From Paracoccaceae bacterium Fryx2 (GTDB lineage: Bacteria > Pseudomonadota > Alphaproteobacteria > Rhodobacterales > Rhodobacteraceae), in assembly GCA_032334235.1 (NCBI GenBank), contig JAVSGI010000003.1, positions 744,001 to 808,000 of the forward strand: 64,000 nt of DNA, read 5' to 3'. Made by a program: the position numbers and the translations under genes. Positions 39,524-50,852 of the stretch are shown here, piece after piece. Each line of letters begins with the position of its first letter. Positions within the stretch are counted from its first letter, which is position 1. Under the pieces are notes generated by a model that saw only the letters and a program-made list of their open reading frames with translations, was not told where the DNA came from and searched no databases.

Positions 39524-39882
39524 GAGTTGCGGGTATCGGGTTCCGCCGGGGGGCAACGCTGGCCTCGCTGCGCGATGTGCTGGTGGCGGTGGGCGGCGAC
39601 GTGGTGGCGCTGGCCACCGCCGAGGACAAGGCCGATGCGCAGGTCTTGCGGGTGTTTTCCGCCGAGATCGGCGTGCCGATCCTGTCGGTCGCGCTGGCCG
39701 AGTTGCGCGAACAGGCCACGCCGACCCTTACGCAGCGACTTCCGGCGCGCTATGGGGCGGGCAGTCTGGCCGAAGCGGCCGCCCTTGCCGCCGCCGGGCC
39801 GGGCGCGCGGCTGACGGTGACGCGGGTGGTATCGGCCGACGGCATGGCTACGGCGGCGATTGCGGAAGGAGATTGGGCATGA
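39520..39882 (+). CDS. cobE: CobE (CbiG C-terminal-like) cobalamin biosynthesis protein
   Basis: A 120-residue protein matching the C-terminal CbiG domain: [15 protein letters not shown] at the N-terminus, [13 protein letters not shown] and late [12 protein letters not shown]. Its exact role in the aerobic pathway is unsettled; it may bind a ring-contraction intermediate. Translationally coupled to cobL and cobM by 4-base overlaps. Confidence 0.9.
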   Translation: MRVAGIGFRRGATLASLRDVLVAVGGDVVALATAEDKADAQVLRVFSAEIGVPILSVALAELREQATPTLTQRLPARYGAGSLAEAAALAAAGPGARLTVTRVVSADGMATAAIAEGDWA

Positions 39883-40661
39883 CGGTGCATTTCATCGGCG
39901 CGGGGCCGGGGGCGGCCGACCTGATCACCCTGCGCGGGCGCGACCTGATCGCGGCCTGCCCGGTCTGCCTTTACGCAGGCTCGCTGGTGCCCGAGGCGCT
40001 GCTTGCCCATTGCCCGCCCGGCGCGCGCATCGTCAACACCGCCCCGCTGTCGCTCGACCAGATCATCGCCGAGATCGCGGCGGCCGATGCGGCGGGGCAT
40101 GACGTGGCGCGGCTGCATTCGGGCGACCTGTCGGTGTGGTCGGCGATGGGGGAACAACTGCGTCGGCTCCGCGCGCTGGGCATCGCCTATGACGTGACGC
40201 CGGGCGTGCCCTCGTTCGCGGCGGCGGCGGCGGCGCTGGGGGCGGAACTGACGCTGCCCGGCGTGGCGCAGTCGGTGATCCTGACGCGCACCTCGGGCCG
40301 CGCCTCGGCGATGCCGGAAGGCGAGACGCTGGCGGCCTTTGCCGCGACCGGGGCGACGCTGGCCATTCACCTCTCGGTGCATGTGCTAGACCGGGTGGTG
40401 GCGGAACTGGTGCCGCATTACGGCCCCGACTGCCCGGTGGCCGTCGTCTGGCGGGCAAGCTGGCCCGACCAGCGCATCCTGCGCGCCACGCTGGCGACTT
40501 TGGAAACCGCCATCGGGGCGGAACTGGAGCGCACGGCGCTGATTCTCGTGGGCCGCGCGCTCGCCGCCGAGGGCTTCGACGAAAGCCGCCTTTACGCGGG
40601 CGACTACGACCGCCGCTACCGCCCGGTCGGCACCAGCCCGCGCTTCCCGGACGCGACATGA
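39879..40661 (+). CDS. cobM: Precorrin-4 C11-methyltransferase CobM
   Basis: A 260-residue methylase with [18 protein letters not shown] at the N-terminus, [16 protein letters not shown] and the C-terminal [11 protein letters not shown]. It methylates C11 of precorrin-4, giving precorrin-5. Its last 4 bases overlap the cobB start. Confidence 0.95.
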   Translation: MTVHFIGAGPGAADLITLRGRDLIAACPVCLYAGSLVPEALLAHCPPGARIVNTAPLSLDQIIAEIAAADAAGHDVARLHSGDLSVWSAMGEQLRRLRALGIAYDVTPGVPSFAAAAAALGAELTLPGVAQSVILTRTSGRASAMPEGETLAAFAATGATLAIHLSVHVLDRVVAELVPHYGPDCPVAVVWRASWPDQRILRATLATLETAIGAELERTALILVGRALAAEGFDESRLYAGDYDRRYRPVGTSPRFPDAT

Positions 40662-41983
40662 TCCCGAAAGGGCTGATCATCTCCGCCCCGTCATCAGGGG
40701 CCGGCAAGACCACGGTGACGCTGGGCCTGCTGGCCGCCTTCCGGGCGCAGGGCGTCGCGGTCCAGCCGTTCAAGAGCGGCCCCGACTACATCGACCCCGC
40801 GTTCCACACCGCAGCCTCGGGCCGGGTGTCGGTCAACCTCGACAGTTGGGCCATGACGGCGGGCCGGATCGGCGCGCTGATTGCGGCGGCGTCGGGGGCA
40901 GAGCTGATCCTTGCCGAGGGCTCGATGGGTCTTTTTGACGGGGTTGCGGTGCGCGGGGCGTCCGGCAACGGCTCCAGCGCCGATCTGGCCGCGCTGACCG
41001 GCTGGCCGGTGGTGCTGGTGCTGGATGTCTCGGGGCAGGCGCAATCGGCGGCGGCGGTGGCGCTGGGCTTTGCCGCCCTGCGCCCCGATGTGGCGGTGGC
41101 GGGCGTGGTGCTCAACCGCGTCGCCAGTCCCCGGCACGAGGCGCTGGTGCGCGCGGGCATGGAAGCCGCCGGGGTGCGGGTGTTCGGCGCCCTGCCCCGC
41201 CGCGCCTCGATCACCCTGCCCGAACGCCATCTCGGTCTGGTGCAGGCCGAGGAGCAGTCGGGGCTGGGGGAACTGCTGGCCGAGGCGGGGGCCTTCGTCG
41301 CCGCTCATCTCGACCTTGACGCGCTGCGCGCAGCGGCTGGGCCCACACGGCTGATCCCCGGTGTTTCCCGCCCCCTGCCGCCCCCCGGCCAGCGCATCGC
41401 CCTCGCCCGCGATACCGCCTTTTCCTTCGTCTACCCGCACCTGCTGGCCGACTGGCGTGCGGCTGGCGCCGAAATCATCCCGTTCTCGCCGCTGGCAGAT
41501 CAGGCGCCCGACCCCGCCGCCGATGTCTGCTGGCTGCCCGGCGGCTACCCCGAACTGCACGCCGGACCGCTCGCCGCCGCGCTGCGCTTCCGCGCCGGGC
41601 TGCGCGGCTTTGCCGAAACCCGCCCGGTGCATGGCGAATGCGGCGGCTACATGGCGATGGGCGCGGCCCTGATCGACGCCCATGGCGTGCGGCACGAGAT
41701 GGCCGGGCTGCTGGGGCTGGTCACCTCCTACGAAAAGCGCCGGATGCACCTCGGCTACCGATTGGCAACGCTTGACGCCCCGATGCCCGGCCTCGCACAA
41801 GGCGCGCACCTTTGCGGCCACGAGTTCCACTACTCGACCATCCTCGACCAGCCAGACGCGCCACTGGCGGCGGTGACCGACGCGGCGGGCACGCCCGTGG
41901 CCGAAACCGGCTCGCACCGCCTGCACCCCGGCGGCGGGCGCAGCACCGGCAGCTATTTCCACCTGATCTCCGAGGCGCCATGA
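40658..41983 (+). CDS. cobB: Hydrogenobyrinic/cobyrinic acid a,c-diamide synthase CobB
   Basis: A 441-residue two-domain synthetase: N-terminal ATPase ([20 protein letters not shown], then [13 protein letters not shown]) and C-terminal glutamine amidotransferase with Cys in [11 protein letters not shown]. It amidates the a and c side chains, the last step before cobalt insertion. Overlaps cobA by 4 bases. Confidence 0.95.
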   Translation: MIPKGLIISAPSSGAGKTTVTLGLLAAFRAQGVAVQPFKSGPDYIDPAFHTAASGRVSVNLDSWAMTAGRIGALIAAASGAELILAEGSMGLFDGVAVRGASGNGSSADLAALTGWPVVLVLDVSGQAQSAAAVALGFAALRPDVAVAGVVLNRVASPRHEALVRAGMEAAGVRVFGALPRRASITLPERHLGLVQAEEQSGLGELLAEAGAFVAAHLDLDALRAAAGPTRLIPGVSRPLPPPGQRIALARDTAFSFVYPHLLADWRAAGAEIIPFSPLADQAPDPAADVCWLPGGYPELHAGPLAAALRFRAGLRGFAETRPVHGECGGYMAMGAALIDAHGVRHEMAGLLGLVTSYEKRRMHLGYRLATLDAPMPGLAQGAHLCGHEFHYSTILDQPDAPLAAVTDAAGTPVAETGSHRLHPGGGRSTGSYFHLISEAP

Positions 41984-42714
41984 CCGGCTTTGTCTCCTTC
42001 GTCTCCTCCGGCCCCGGCGACCCCGAGTTGCTGACCCTGAAGGCGGTGGCGCGTTTGCAGGCCGCCGATGCCGTGCTGTTCGACGACCTGTCTTCCGGGC
42101 CGATCCTGGCCCACGCCCGGCCCGACGCCGATCTGGTCGGGGTGGGCAAGCGCGCCGGGCGCGCCTCGCCGAAACAGGATCACGTCAGCCGTCTTCTGGT
42201 CGACTACGCCCTGACCGGCGCGCGGGTGGTGCGGCTGAAATCCGGCGACGCGGGCATCTTCGGCCGGCTGGAGGAGGAGATCACCGCCCTGACCGCCGCC
42301 GGGATCGGCTACGAGATCATCCCCGGCGTCACCGCGGCCTCGGCGGCGGCAGCGGCGGCGGGCATCCCGCTGACCCGCAGGCTGACGGCGCGCCGGGTGC
42401 AGTTCATCACCGCCGCCGACGTGACCGGCGGCCTGCCCGAAGAAATGAACCTTGCCGCCCTCGCCGACGCCGGTGCCACAACCGTGGTATACATGGGCAG
42501 GCGCACCTTCGCCGCCCTTGCGCGCCTCCTGATGCGGCACGGCCTGCCGCCCGACACCCCCGCCCTGCTGGCCGAGGCCGTCTCGACCCCCGATCAGCGG
42601 CTCCTGCGGTTCACCCTGGACACACTCGCCCAGCACCTCGAACAGGCCGACAGCGGCGCCCCGGCGCTGATCCTCTACGGCCCGCTGGCCCCCGAGGTCG
42701 CATCCCGCCCCTGA
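41980..42714 (+). CDS. cobA: Uroporphyrinogen-III C-methyltransferase CobA (SUMT)
   Basis: A 244-residue methylase with SSGPGDPELLTLKA, VRLKSGDAGIFGRLEEE and PGVTAASAAAAAAGIPLTRR. It makes precorrin-2, the first committed B12 intermediate. It stands alone, not fused to the CysG dehydrogenase/ferrochelatase domain. Last gene of the long cob operon; riboswitch 2 begins about 55 bases after its stop. Confidence 0.95.
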   Translation: MTGFVSFVSSGPGDPELLTLKAVARLQAADAVLFDDLSSGPILAHARPDADLVGVGKRAGRASPKQDHVSRLLVDYALTGARVVRLKSGDAGIFGRLEEEITALTAAGIGYEIIPGVTAASAAAAAAGIPLTRRLTARRVQFITAADVTGGLPEEMNLAALADAGATTVVYMGRRTFAALARLLMRHGLPPDTPALLAEAVSTPDQRLLRFTLDTLAQHLEQADSGAPALILYGPLAPEVASRP

Positions 42715-42767
42715 CGCGTCACATTTGCCCCTTGACCAGCCCCCCCATCCCCCGGCAAATGAAACGG

Positions 42768-42956
42768 CATGGTGTCCGTCAGCGCAAAGCGCCCGGACTG
42801 AAACGGGAATGGGGAAAGGGCGGACCAAAGCGGCGCCCCAAGCCCCAACCGCCCCCGCGACTGTATGCGGAGAGCGGCCTTCCAATTCGCCACTGGCCCC
42901 CGGGCCGGGAAGGCGGAAGGTCGCCACGACCCGCGAGTCAGGAGACCGGCCAGGCA
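42768..42956 (+). ncRNA. Cobalamin riboswitch 2
   Basis: Conserved B12-element blocks in order: GGTGTCCGTCAGC, ACGGGAATGGGG, ACCGCCCCCGCGACTGT, CGGGCCGGGAAGGCGG and B12 box GAGTCAGGAGACCGGCC near 42935-42951. It lies about 45 bases before the CbiM-like gene, which it should control. Boundaries are approximate. Confidence 0.92.
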
Positions 42957-43001
42957 CGGGACAGAAACAGCCGCCGTCGGGTGTGACGGCAAGGAGAGAC
43001 C

Positions 43002-43679
43002 ATGCATATCGAACCCGGCATCGTTACAGGTGCCAAGATCCTGCTCAGCTACGGCACCGCTGCCGCCGTCGGCGGCTACACCCTGAAAGTGGCCTATGAC
43101 GCGCTGCGCGAAAAGGGTGCCGCCTCGCTGGCCCTGCGCGCGGTGATCGCCACCGTCGCCACCTTCACCTTCTTCCAGATCCTGCCGCATTACCCGGTCG
43201 GCGTGTCCGAGGTTCACCTGATCCTCGGCTCCACCCTGTTCCTGCTGCTGGGCGCCGCCCCCGCCGCGATCGGCCTGGCACTCGGCCTGCTGATCCAGGG
43301 CATGTTCTTCGCCCAGACCGACCTGCCGCAGTTCGGCATGAACGTCACCACCCTGCTGGTGCCCCTGTTCGCCTTGTCCGTGCTGGCCGAAAAGCTCATC
43401 GCGCCCCGCACCGCCTATGTCGACCTGCGCTATGGTCAGGTGCTGGCACTCTCCACCGCCTATCAGGGCGGCGTGGTGGCCTGGGTCGCCTTCTGGGCCA
43501 TCCTCGGCAACGGCTTCGCCATGACCAACATCGCGGCCGTCACCAGCTTCGGCGCGGCCTACATGCTGGTCGTCCTGCTGGAACCGCTGATCGACCTCGC
43601 GGTGCTGGCCGGCGCCAAGTCGATCCGCGGCCTGAAAGGCTCGGCCCTCGTCACCCCGCGCCTGCACCACGCGGCCTGA
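43002..43679 (+). CDS. CbiM-like energy-coupling-factor transporter S component
   Basis: A 225-residue membrane protein with six to seven hydrophobic segments. It starts MHIEPG, comparable with the N-terminal Met-His metal site of CbiM cobalt permeases, and has SEVHLILGSTLFLLLGAAPA in the core. The riboswitch upstream makes cobalt (or B12-linked nickel/cobalt) uptake the best guess. The usual CbiN, CbiQ and CbiO partners are not adjacent, and a strong terminator follows, so it is transcribed alone. Confidence 0.8.
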   Translation: MHIEPGIVTGAKILLSYGTAAAVGGYTLKVAYDALREKGAASLALRAVIATVATFTFFQILPHYPVGVSEVHLILGSTLFLLLGAAPAAIGLALGLLIQGMFFAQTDLPQFGMNVTTLLVPLFALSVLAEKLIAPRTAYVDLRYGQVLALSTAYQGGVVAWVAFWAILGNGFAMTNIAAVTSFGAAYMLVVLLEPLIDLAVLAGAKSIRGLKGSALVTPRLHHAA

Positions 43680-43701
43680 CACCCGCCCGAAGCCACCCAC
43701 A

Positions 43702-43738
43702 GGCGCGGCCCCGACCCTGGGCCGCGCCTTGCCTTTTT
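43702..43738 (+). terminator. Rho-independent terminator
   Basis: Perfect 10-bp stem GGCGCGGCCC / GGGCCGCGCC with a 7-base loop and then TTGCCTTTTT, directly after the CbiM-like gene. It is the clearest intrinsic terminator in the window. Confidence 0.85.
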
Positions 43739-43743
43739 GCCCG

Positions 43744-43776
43744 CTTTCACCTTTGCCCAAATATCCTCGGGGGGTC
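43744..43776 (-). repeat. Diverged copy of intergenic element
   Basis: Read on the minus strand, GAGGATATTTGGGCAAAGGTG resembles the element at 25969 but with GAGG for GGGG and a different left part. It lies between the terminator and cobF. Confidence 0.6.
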
Positions 43777-43823
43777 CGGGGGCAGACAGCCCCCCGGTCC
43801 GCCGCCGGGCGCCGGAGTCCCCC

Positions 43824-44570
43824 ATGATCACCCTCACCCTGGTCGGCATCGGCACCGGCAACCCCGAACACCTGACGCTGCAGGCGATCCGCGCGCTGAA
43901 CCGCGCCGACCTGATCCTGATCCCGCAGAAAGGCCCCGACAAGGCCGACCTCGCCGACCTGCGCCGCAGCATTTGCGCCGAGGTCGTCACAAACCCCGCC
44001 ACCGTCATCGCAGGCTTCGACCTGCCGCGGCGCGATGCCGCCAACCCCGATTACCGGCGCGGCGTTGATGACTGGCACGACGCCATTGCCGCCGCCTGGG
44101 CGCACGAGATCGCCAGCCATCTTGGCACAAATGGCAGCGTCGCCCTGCTGGTCTGGGGCGATCCCTCGCTCTACGACAGCACGCTGCGCATCGCCGCGCG
44201 CCTGCGCCCCGCCCCGGCGATCACCGTGATCCCCGGCATCACCTCGATGCAGGCGCTGACGGCGGCCCATGCCATCCCGATCAATGAAATCGGCGCGCCC
44301 TTCACCGTCACCACCGGCCGCCGCCTGCGCGACGAGGGCTTCCCGCCCAGCGTCGACACCGCGCTGGTGATGCTCGACGGCGAATGCTCGTTCCAGCATC
44401 TGCCGCCCGAGGGGATGACGATCTGGTGGGGCGCCTATGTCGGCATGGCCGAGGAAATCACCGACTCCGGCCCGCTGGCCAGCGCCACCCCCCGCATCCT
44501 TGCCGCCCGCGCCGAGGCCCGCGCCCGCCATGGCTGGATCATGGACATCTACCTGCTGCGCCGGACCTGA
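43824..44570 (+). CDS. cobF: Precorrin-6A synthase (deacetylating) CobF
   Basis: A 248-residue methylase with VGIGTGNPEHLTLQAI at the N-terminus, WGDPSLYDSTLRIA and PGITSMQALTAAHAIP. It methylates C1 and extrudes acetate to make precorrin-6A, a step only in the aerobic route. It is apart from the main operon, behind the terminator, so it needs its own promoter between about 43740 and 43820. Confidence 0.95.
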   Translation: MITLTLVGIGTGNPEHLTLQAIRALNRADLILIPQKGPDKADLADLRRSICAEVVTNPATVIAGFDLPRRDAANPDYRRGVDDWHDAIAAAWAHEIASHLGTNGSVALLVWGDPSLYDSTLRIAARLRPAPAITVIPGITSMQALTAAHAIPINEIGAPFTVTTGRRLRDEGFPPSVDTALVMLDGECSFQHLPPEGMTIWWGAYVGMAEEITDSGPLASATPRILAARAEARARHGWIMDIYLLRRT

Positions 44571-44739
44571 TTTTTCGTAGAAGAATCGCGCCATTCGCGC
44601 GTCGCACGATTTTCACGCCAACCGCCCGGAAAATCGGCATTTCATCGCAGACCCCGGTGCCCTGCGGGCCAGTTCGCTGCGGCGGGCATGCGTCCGGCGG
44701 CGCCGGGTGCTTTGCTGAACCCATGCCAGCGGAGTCCCG

Positions 44740-45567
44740 ATGAACGCCCTTTCCCCGCCCTTCCCCGCGATGCAGCGCAGCCATGGCGAAGCTGTGGTCA
44801 CACTGGTGCCGGGGCCGGGGCGCGCCAGGCTCAGAGGTCTGCGCCAGATCGGCTGCGCCAAGGCGATCCTGCCGCGCTGCGAGGGCGCGGTGCCCGAAGT
44901 GGTGTTCCTGAACACCGCCGGCGGGCTGACCAGCGGCGACTTGCTGTCCTACGCGCTGACCCTCGGGCCGGGCTGCCGGGCGCTGGCCACAACCCAGACC
45001 GCCGAGCGCGCCTATGCCGCCCCGCACGGGCCCGCGCGGGTCACGGTGCGGCACGCGGTGGGTGCGGGCGGCTGGCTCGACTGGCTGCCGCAGGAGACCA
45101 TCCTGTTCCAGAATGCCAACCTTCACCGCCAGACCCGGATCGACCTAGCCCCCGGTGCCGGCTGCCTGCTGCTGGAAAGCCTTGTGCTCGGCCGCGCGGC
45201 GATGGGCGAAACCGTGACCCGCCTGCACCTGACCGACCGGCGCGAGATCACCCGCGTCGGCCGCCCGCTGCTGCTTGACCCCTTCGCGCTTGACGGCACC
45301 ATTCTGTCGCGCGCCGACAGTCCCGCGCTGCTTGGCGGAGCGCGGGCGATGGCGGTGCTTGCGCTGGTCGGCGCGGGCGCCGAAGATTCCCTTGCCCCGG
45401 TGCGCGCCGTGCTGGACGAGGCGGGGGTCGAGGCTGCCGCCTCGGCCTTCGACGGCAGGCTGCTGGTGCGGCTGCTGGCGGCCGACGGCTGGCCGCTGCG
45501 GCGGCAGGTGGCGCGGCTGCTGGGCGTGCTGCGCCGGGGTGCGCTGCCCCGCGTGTGGCAGATGTGA
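44740..45567 (+). CDS. ureD: Urease accessory protein UreD
   Basis: A 275-residue protein with LNTAGGLTSGDLLSYALTL, TTQTAERAYAA and QETILFQNANLHRQTRIDL, all UreD hallmarks. UreD holds apo-urease in a complex with UreF and UreG for nickel insertion. First gene of the urease operon, with GCGGAG before its ATG; ureA follows after 18 bases. Confidence 0.95.
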   Translation: MNALSPPFPAMQRSHGEAVVTLVPGPGRARLRGLRQIGCAKAILPRCEGAVPEVVFLNTAGGLTSGDLLSYALTLGPGCRALATTQTAERAYAAPHGPARVTVRHAVGAGGWLDWLPQETILFQNANLHRQTRIDLAPGAGCLLLESLVLGRAAMGETVTRLHLTDRREITRVGRPLLLDPFALDGTILSRADSPALLGGARAMAVLALVGAGAEDSLAPVRAVLDEAGVEAAASAFDGRLLVRLLAADGWPLRRQVARLLGVLRRGALPRVWQM

Positions 45568-45585
45568 TGCGATGAGAGGACCAAG

Positions 45586-45888
<303 letters not shown>

Positions 45889-45897
45889 GAGGTTTCC

Positions 45898-46464
45898 ATG
45901 TCCCATACCCGTCTGTCGCCCCTGCTGGCCGCGCTGCTGCTGATCCCTGGCGCGGCCCTTGCCCACACCGGGCACAATGCCGGCGCGCCCTTCCTTGCCG
46001 GACTGGGGCATCCGGTCGGCGGGGCCGATCATGTGCTGGCGATGCTGGCCGTCGGCCTCTGGGCGGCTGTCAGCGGCGGGCGCGCGCTCTGGGCGATGCC
46101 GCTGGCCTTTGTCGCGGCCATGCTGGCGGGCGGCGCGATGGGGGCGATGGGCGTGCCCTTGCCGGGGGTCGAGCCGGTGATTCTCGCTTCGGTCATCGTG
46201 CTGGGATCGGCGGCGGCGCTGGCGCTGCGGCCGGGGCTGGTGCCTGCACTGGCGGCGATCGCGCTGTTCGGGGTGGCGCACGGGTTTGCCCATGGCGCCG
46301 AAGGGCCGGGCAGCGGGCTTGCGCCTTATGCCGCGGGCTTCGTGCTGGCCACGGCGGCGCTGCACGGCGCGGGGCTGGGGATCGGCCTGCTGGCCCGGGC
46401 ACAAGTCGCGCGGGTGCTGGGCGGGCTCGCGGCCCTGTCCGGCGCCGTGCTGGCCTTCGGCTGA
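45898..46464 (+). CDS. ureJ: HupE/UreJ family nickel transporter
   Basis: A 188-residue membrane protein with a signal-like first segment ending ALAHTGH and His-rich motif [19 protein letters not shown], the HupE/UreJ nickel-permease signature; a second motif is [12 protein letters not shown]. It probably imports nickel for urease. It lies between ureA and ureB, as in other alphaproteobacterial urease operons. Confidence 0.92.
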   Translation: MSHTRLSPLLAALLLIPGAALAHTGHNAGAPFLAGLGHPVGGADHVLAMLAVGLWAAVSGGRALWAMPLAFVAAMLAGGAMGAMGVPLPGVEPVILASVIVLGSAAALALRPGLVPALAAIALFGVAHGFAHGAEGPGSGLAPYAAGFVLATAALHGAGLGIGLLARAQVARVLGGLAALSGAVLAFG

Positions 46465-46475
46465 GAGGGCGCGCG

Positions 46476-46781
46476 ATGATCCCCGGAGAGGTCTTTCCCG
46501 CCGATGGCGACATCATCCTGAACGCGGGCCAGCCGCAGATCACCCTGACGGTTGCCAACACCGGCGACCGCCCGGTGCAGGTCGGCAGCCACTACCATTT
46601 CGCCGAAACCAACCCCGGTCTCAGCTTCGACCGGTCCGCCGCGCGCGGCATGAGGCTTGACATTGCCGCCGGAACCGCCGTTCGGTTCGAACCCGGTCAG
46701 ACGCGCGAGGTGCGGCTGGTGCCTTATCGCGGCCTGCGGGTCGTGCAGGGCTTCAACGGGCTGGTGATGGGCGGGCTGTGA
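46476..46781 (+). CDS. ureB: Urease beta subunit UreB
   Basis: A 101-residue protein, [18 protein letters not shown] at the start, with [11 protein letters not shown] and [16 protein letters not shown]. Normal length and motif set. Second structural subunit; a small unknown gene separates it from ureC. Confidence 0.97.
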   Translation: MIPGEVFPADGDIILNAGQPQITLTVANTGDRPVQVGSHYHFAETNPGLSFDRSAARGMRLDIAAGTAVRFEPGQTREVRLVPYRGLRVVQGFNGLVMGGL

Positions 46782-46802
46782 CCCGTGGTGCAGGAGAAGT
46801 TG

Positions 46803-47114
46803 ATGTCGAAACCCTATTCGGTCGCCGAGGCGATGCGGCTGTCCGTCCAGATGAGCATGATGGCGGTCGAGGCGCAGACGGTGATCATGTTGCGGCTCTG
46901 GGGCATGGCCGGTTTGTGGAACACCGCCGATACCGAGAACGACCGGATGATGACGGAAAAGGTCGATGCGATGCGCGATGCCTCGGCGGCGGCCGGGCGG
47001 GCGCTGGCCTCGGGCGCCTCGCCCAACGGGGTGGCGCTGGCCGCGCTGAAACACGTTCGGCGGCGCACCCGGTCGAACGCCGCCCGGCTGACGAAACGCG
47101 GGCCGTTCGCATGA
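46803..47114 (+). CDS. Small helical protein of unknown function in the urease operon
   Basis: A 103-residue protein, starting MSKPYSVAEAMRLSVQMSMM, predicted all-helical with many Met and Ala and a basic tail (HVRRRTRSNAARLTKRG). The profile resembles phasin-like or so-called antifreeze proteins annotated in Rhodobacteraceae, without a known role. ATG 46803 has AGGAG 7 bases upstream; an in-frame GTG at 46785 lacks a good site. It sits between ureB and ureC in a tight operon, so a urease-related role is possible. Confidence 0.7.
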   Translation: MSKPYSVAEAMRLSVQMSMMAVEAQTVIMLRLWGMAGLWNTADTENDRMMTEKVDAMRDASAAAGRALASGASPNGVALAALKHVRRRTRSNAARLTKRGPFA

Positions 47115-47180
47115 TGGCCCCCGAACCCCACCGCACAAGCCGGGCATCCCCGACCCAGCTTCAACCCTGACGGAGGCCCC

Positions 47181-48890
<1,710 letters not shown>

Positions 48891-48990
48891 CCGGCGCGGC
48901 GGGGCGGATTTCCCCGCGGCACGTCTGGACATTTCTGCACCGCGGCATAAGTCGGAAGGGGGGGAGGACGGACCGCCAGAAGGAGCCGCC

Positions 48991-49215
48991 ATGAGCCTGC
49001 ACCCTGCCAACTCTCCGCTAAGCCCGGAAGCCGCCGCAGCCCTGGACCTGTTTTTCGCCGTCGAGGCCACGGGCTGCAATTCATGGTTGCTGCGACAGGG
49101 ACGCGAGGCCGAATTCGCGCGCCTTCACGCCCTGCCCGACGCGGCGCTGGCCTCGATGGGCCTGACGCGCGACGGCCTGCCGCGCCACCTGTTCCGCGAC
49201 ATATTCCGCAACTGA
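48991..49215 (+). CDS. DUF1127-like small protein A (74 aa)
   Basis: A 74-residue protein behind AGGAG. Its C-terminal half (GREAEFARLHALPDAALASM then GLTR and HLFRDIFRN) has the pattern of DUF1127/YjiS domains: a short helix, a D-x-x-L-x-x-[LM]-G-[IL] turn and a terminal aromatic helix. Related in the second half to the next small gene. Function unknown; DUF1127 proteins of alphaproteobacteria include RNA-binding or phosphate-stress factors. Confidence 0.65.
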   Translation: MSLHPANSPLSPEAAAALDLFFAVEATGCNSWLLRQGREAEFARLHALPDAALASMGLTRDGLPRHLFRDIFRN

Positions 49216-49328
49216 CCTGCGCGCCCTGCATCGCGGCAATGCAGATGCAGCATTTGCGCTTGCCGCGCTGGTAAGATAACCTGACCACATGGGAGGAAAA
49301 CTTGGGTTCCATGCCCGGAGGTTTCCAG

Positions 49329-49553
49329 ATGTCTGTCTCTAGCTACCCGCACACGCCACATGCCCTTCACGGACAGTTGGGCGACATGCTGCACGACATG
49401 GCCGTCCGCATGTCCGCGCACGCCGAGCGCCGGGGCCGCCACGCCGAGATTGCCCGGCTGGAAGCGAAAAGCGATGCCGAACTGGCCGCGCTTGGCATCC
49501 AGAGCCGCGACCAGATCGCGGCCCATGTGTTCCGCGACCTGTTCTACGTCTGA
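49329..49553 (+). CDS. DUF1127-like small protein B (74 aa)
   Basis: Also exactly 74 residues, behind GGAGG. The C-terminal half (GRHAEIARLEAKSDAELAAL then GIQS and HVFRDLFYV) aligns without gaps to protein A; the N-terminal halves differ. The first half is His-rich (HTPHALHG, MLHDMAV, MSAHAERR), which could bind nickel. ATG 49329 preferred over a start nine codons earlier because of the ribosome-binding site. Confidence 0.65.
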   Translation: MSVSSYPHTPHALHGQLGDMLHDMAVRMSAHAERRGRHAEIARLEAKSDAELAALGIQSRDQIAAHVFRDLFYV

Positions 49554-49668
49554 CCCCGGGCTTGCCGGGAAAAGCCGCGCATCGGCCTGCAACCATGCCA
49601 CGGCACTTTTCAATCGGTCGGGGGCGGGCTATCGCTGGGGCATGAACTGTCCGCGAAAGGGGCCTGCC

Positions 49669-50217
49669 ATGTCCGATCCTGTCGAAGCGCGTATCCTGCA
49701 CCGTGTCGGCTGCTGGCCCGGACCGAGTGCCGGGGTTGTCAGTCTGGACCATGACGCCCGCTTTCTGCGCCGCAAGCGGCTGGTGACCGAAAGCGGCGAA
49801 AGCCTGCTGGTCGATCTGCCGGAAACTGTCGGTCTGGAACATGGCGACGCGTTCGAACTGGCCGATGGCCGCCTGATCGAGATTGCCGCCGCCGAAGAGC
49901 CGCTGCTGGCGGTCACCGGCGACCTGGCGCGTCTGGCCTGGCACATCGGCAACCGCCACACCCCCTGCGAAATCCAACCCGGCCGCCTGCTGATCCGCGA
50001 CGATCATGTGCTGGAAGGCATGTTGCGCGGGCTTGGGGCACATGTGACCGAGGTCGTCGCCCCCTTCCGCCCCGAGGGCGGCGCCTACGGGCTGGGCCGC
50101 ACCATGGGGCATGAGCATGGACCCGAGGTTCACGCCAATCGGCCCGCCCATGTCCTGCACCACGGCGCGCACCTGCACACCGCCGACGACGACGAAACCC
50201 CGGCCGAGCCGGAATGA
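49669..50217 (+). CDS. ureE: Urease accessory protein UreE (nickel metallochaperone)
   Basis: A 182-residue protein with [20 protein letters not shown] and [12 protein letters not shown], core UreE tracts, and a C-terminal tail with eight His in about 24 residues for nickel binding. It donates nickel to UreG/urease. Its stop overlaps the ureF start by 4 bases. Confidence 0.93.
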   Translation: MSDPVEARILHRVGCWPGPSAGVVSLDHDARFLRRKRLVTESGESLLVDLPETVGLEHGDAFELADGRLIEIAAAEEPLLAVTGDLARLAWHIGNRHTPCEIQPGRLLIRDDHVLEGMLRGLGAHVTEVVAPFRPEGGAYGLGRTMGHEHGPEVHANRPAHVLHHGAHLHTADDDETPAEPE

Positions 50218-50852
50218 CCGACGCCGGGTTGCTGACGCTGGTGCAATGGCTGTCGCCCGGCTTTCCGACCGGGGGCTTTGCCTGTTCGCACGGGCTGGAA
50301 TGGGCGATTGCGCAGGGCGAGGTGGCCGATGCCGGGGCGGTTCGGCAATGGCTGGCGGATGTGCTGGCACATGGCGCGGGGCGGTCGGATGCGATCCTGC
50401 TGGCCCACGCGCTCGACCCCGCCGCCGATCTCGATGCGCTGACCGATCTGGCCCGCGCGCTGTGCGGTTCGGCCGAACGCCTGCGCGAGACCGAGGATCA
50501 GGGCGCGGCCTTTGCTGCCACCACCGCCGCGCTGACCGGGCTTGCGCTGGCGGCGCGGCCCCTGCCGGTGGCGGTGGGTCAGGCGGCGCGCAGGCTGGGG
50601 CTGGCACCGCAGCAGGTGATCGCGCTGTATCTGCACGCCTTTGCCGCCAACCTCGTCTCTGCCGCCGTGCGCTTCGTGCCGCTGGGCCAGACAGAAGGCC
50701 AGCGCGCCCTTGCCGCCCTGCACCCGCTGATCACCGATCTGGCGACCGAAGCCGCCACCCTGCCGCTGGGCGCCATCACCACCGCCGCCTTCCGCGCCGA
50801 CATGGCGGCGATGCATCACGAAACCATGGATGTCAGGATATTCCGCACATGA
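50214..50852 (+). CDS. ureF: Urease accessory protein UreF
   Basis: A 212-residue all-helical protein with the UreF entry motif [20 protein letters not shown] and a later [18 protein letters not shown]. It bridges UreD and UreG and gates nickel delivery. Coupled by 4-base overlaps to ureE and ureG. Confidence 0.94.
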   Translation: MTDAGLLTLVQWLSPGFPTGGFACSHGLEWAIAQGEVADAGAVRQWLADVLAHGAGRSDAILLAHALDPAADLDALTDLARALCGSAERLRETEDQGAAFAATTAALTGLALAARPLPVAVGQAARRLGLAPQQVIALYLHAFAANLVSAAVRFVPLGQTEGQRALAALHPLITDLATEAATLPLGAITTAAFRADMAAMHHETMDVRIFRT

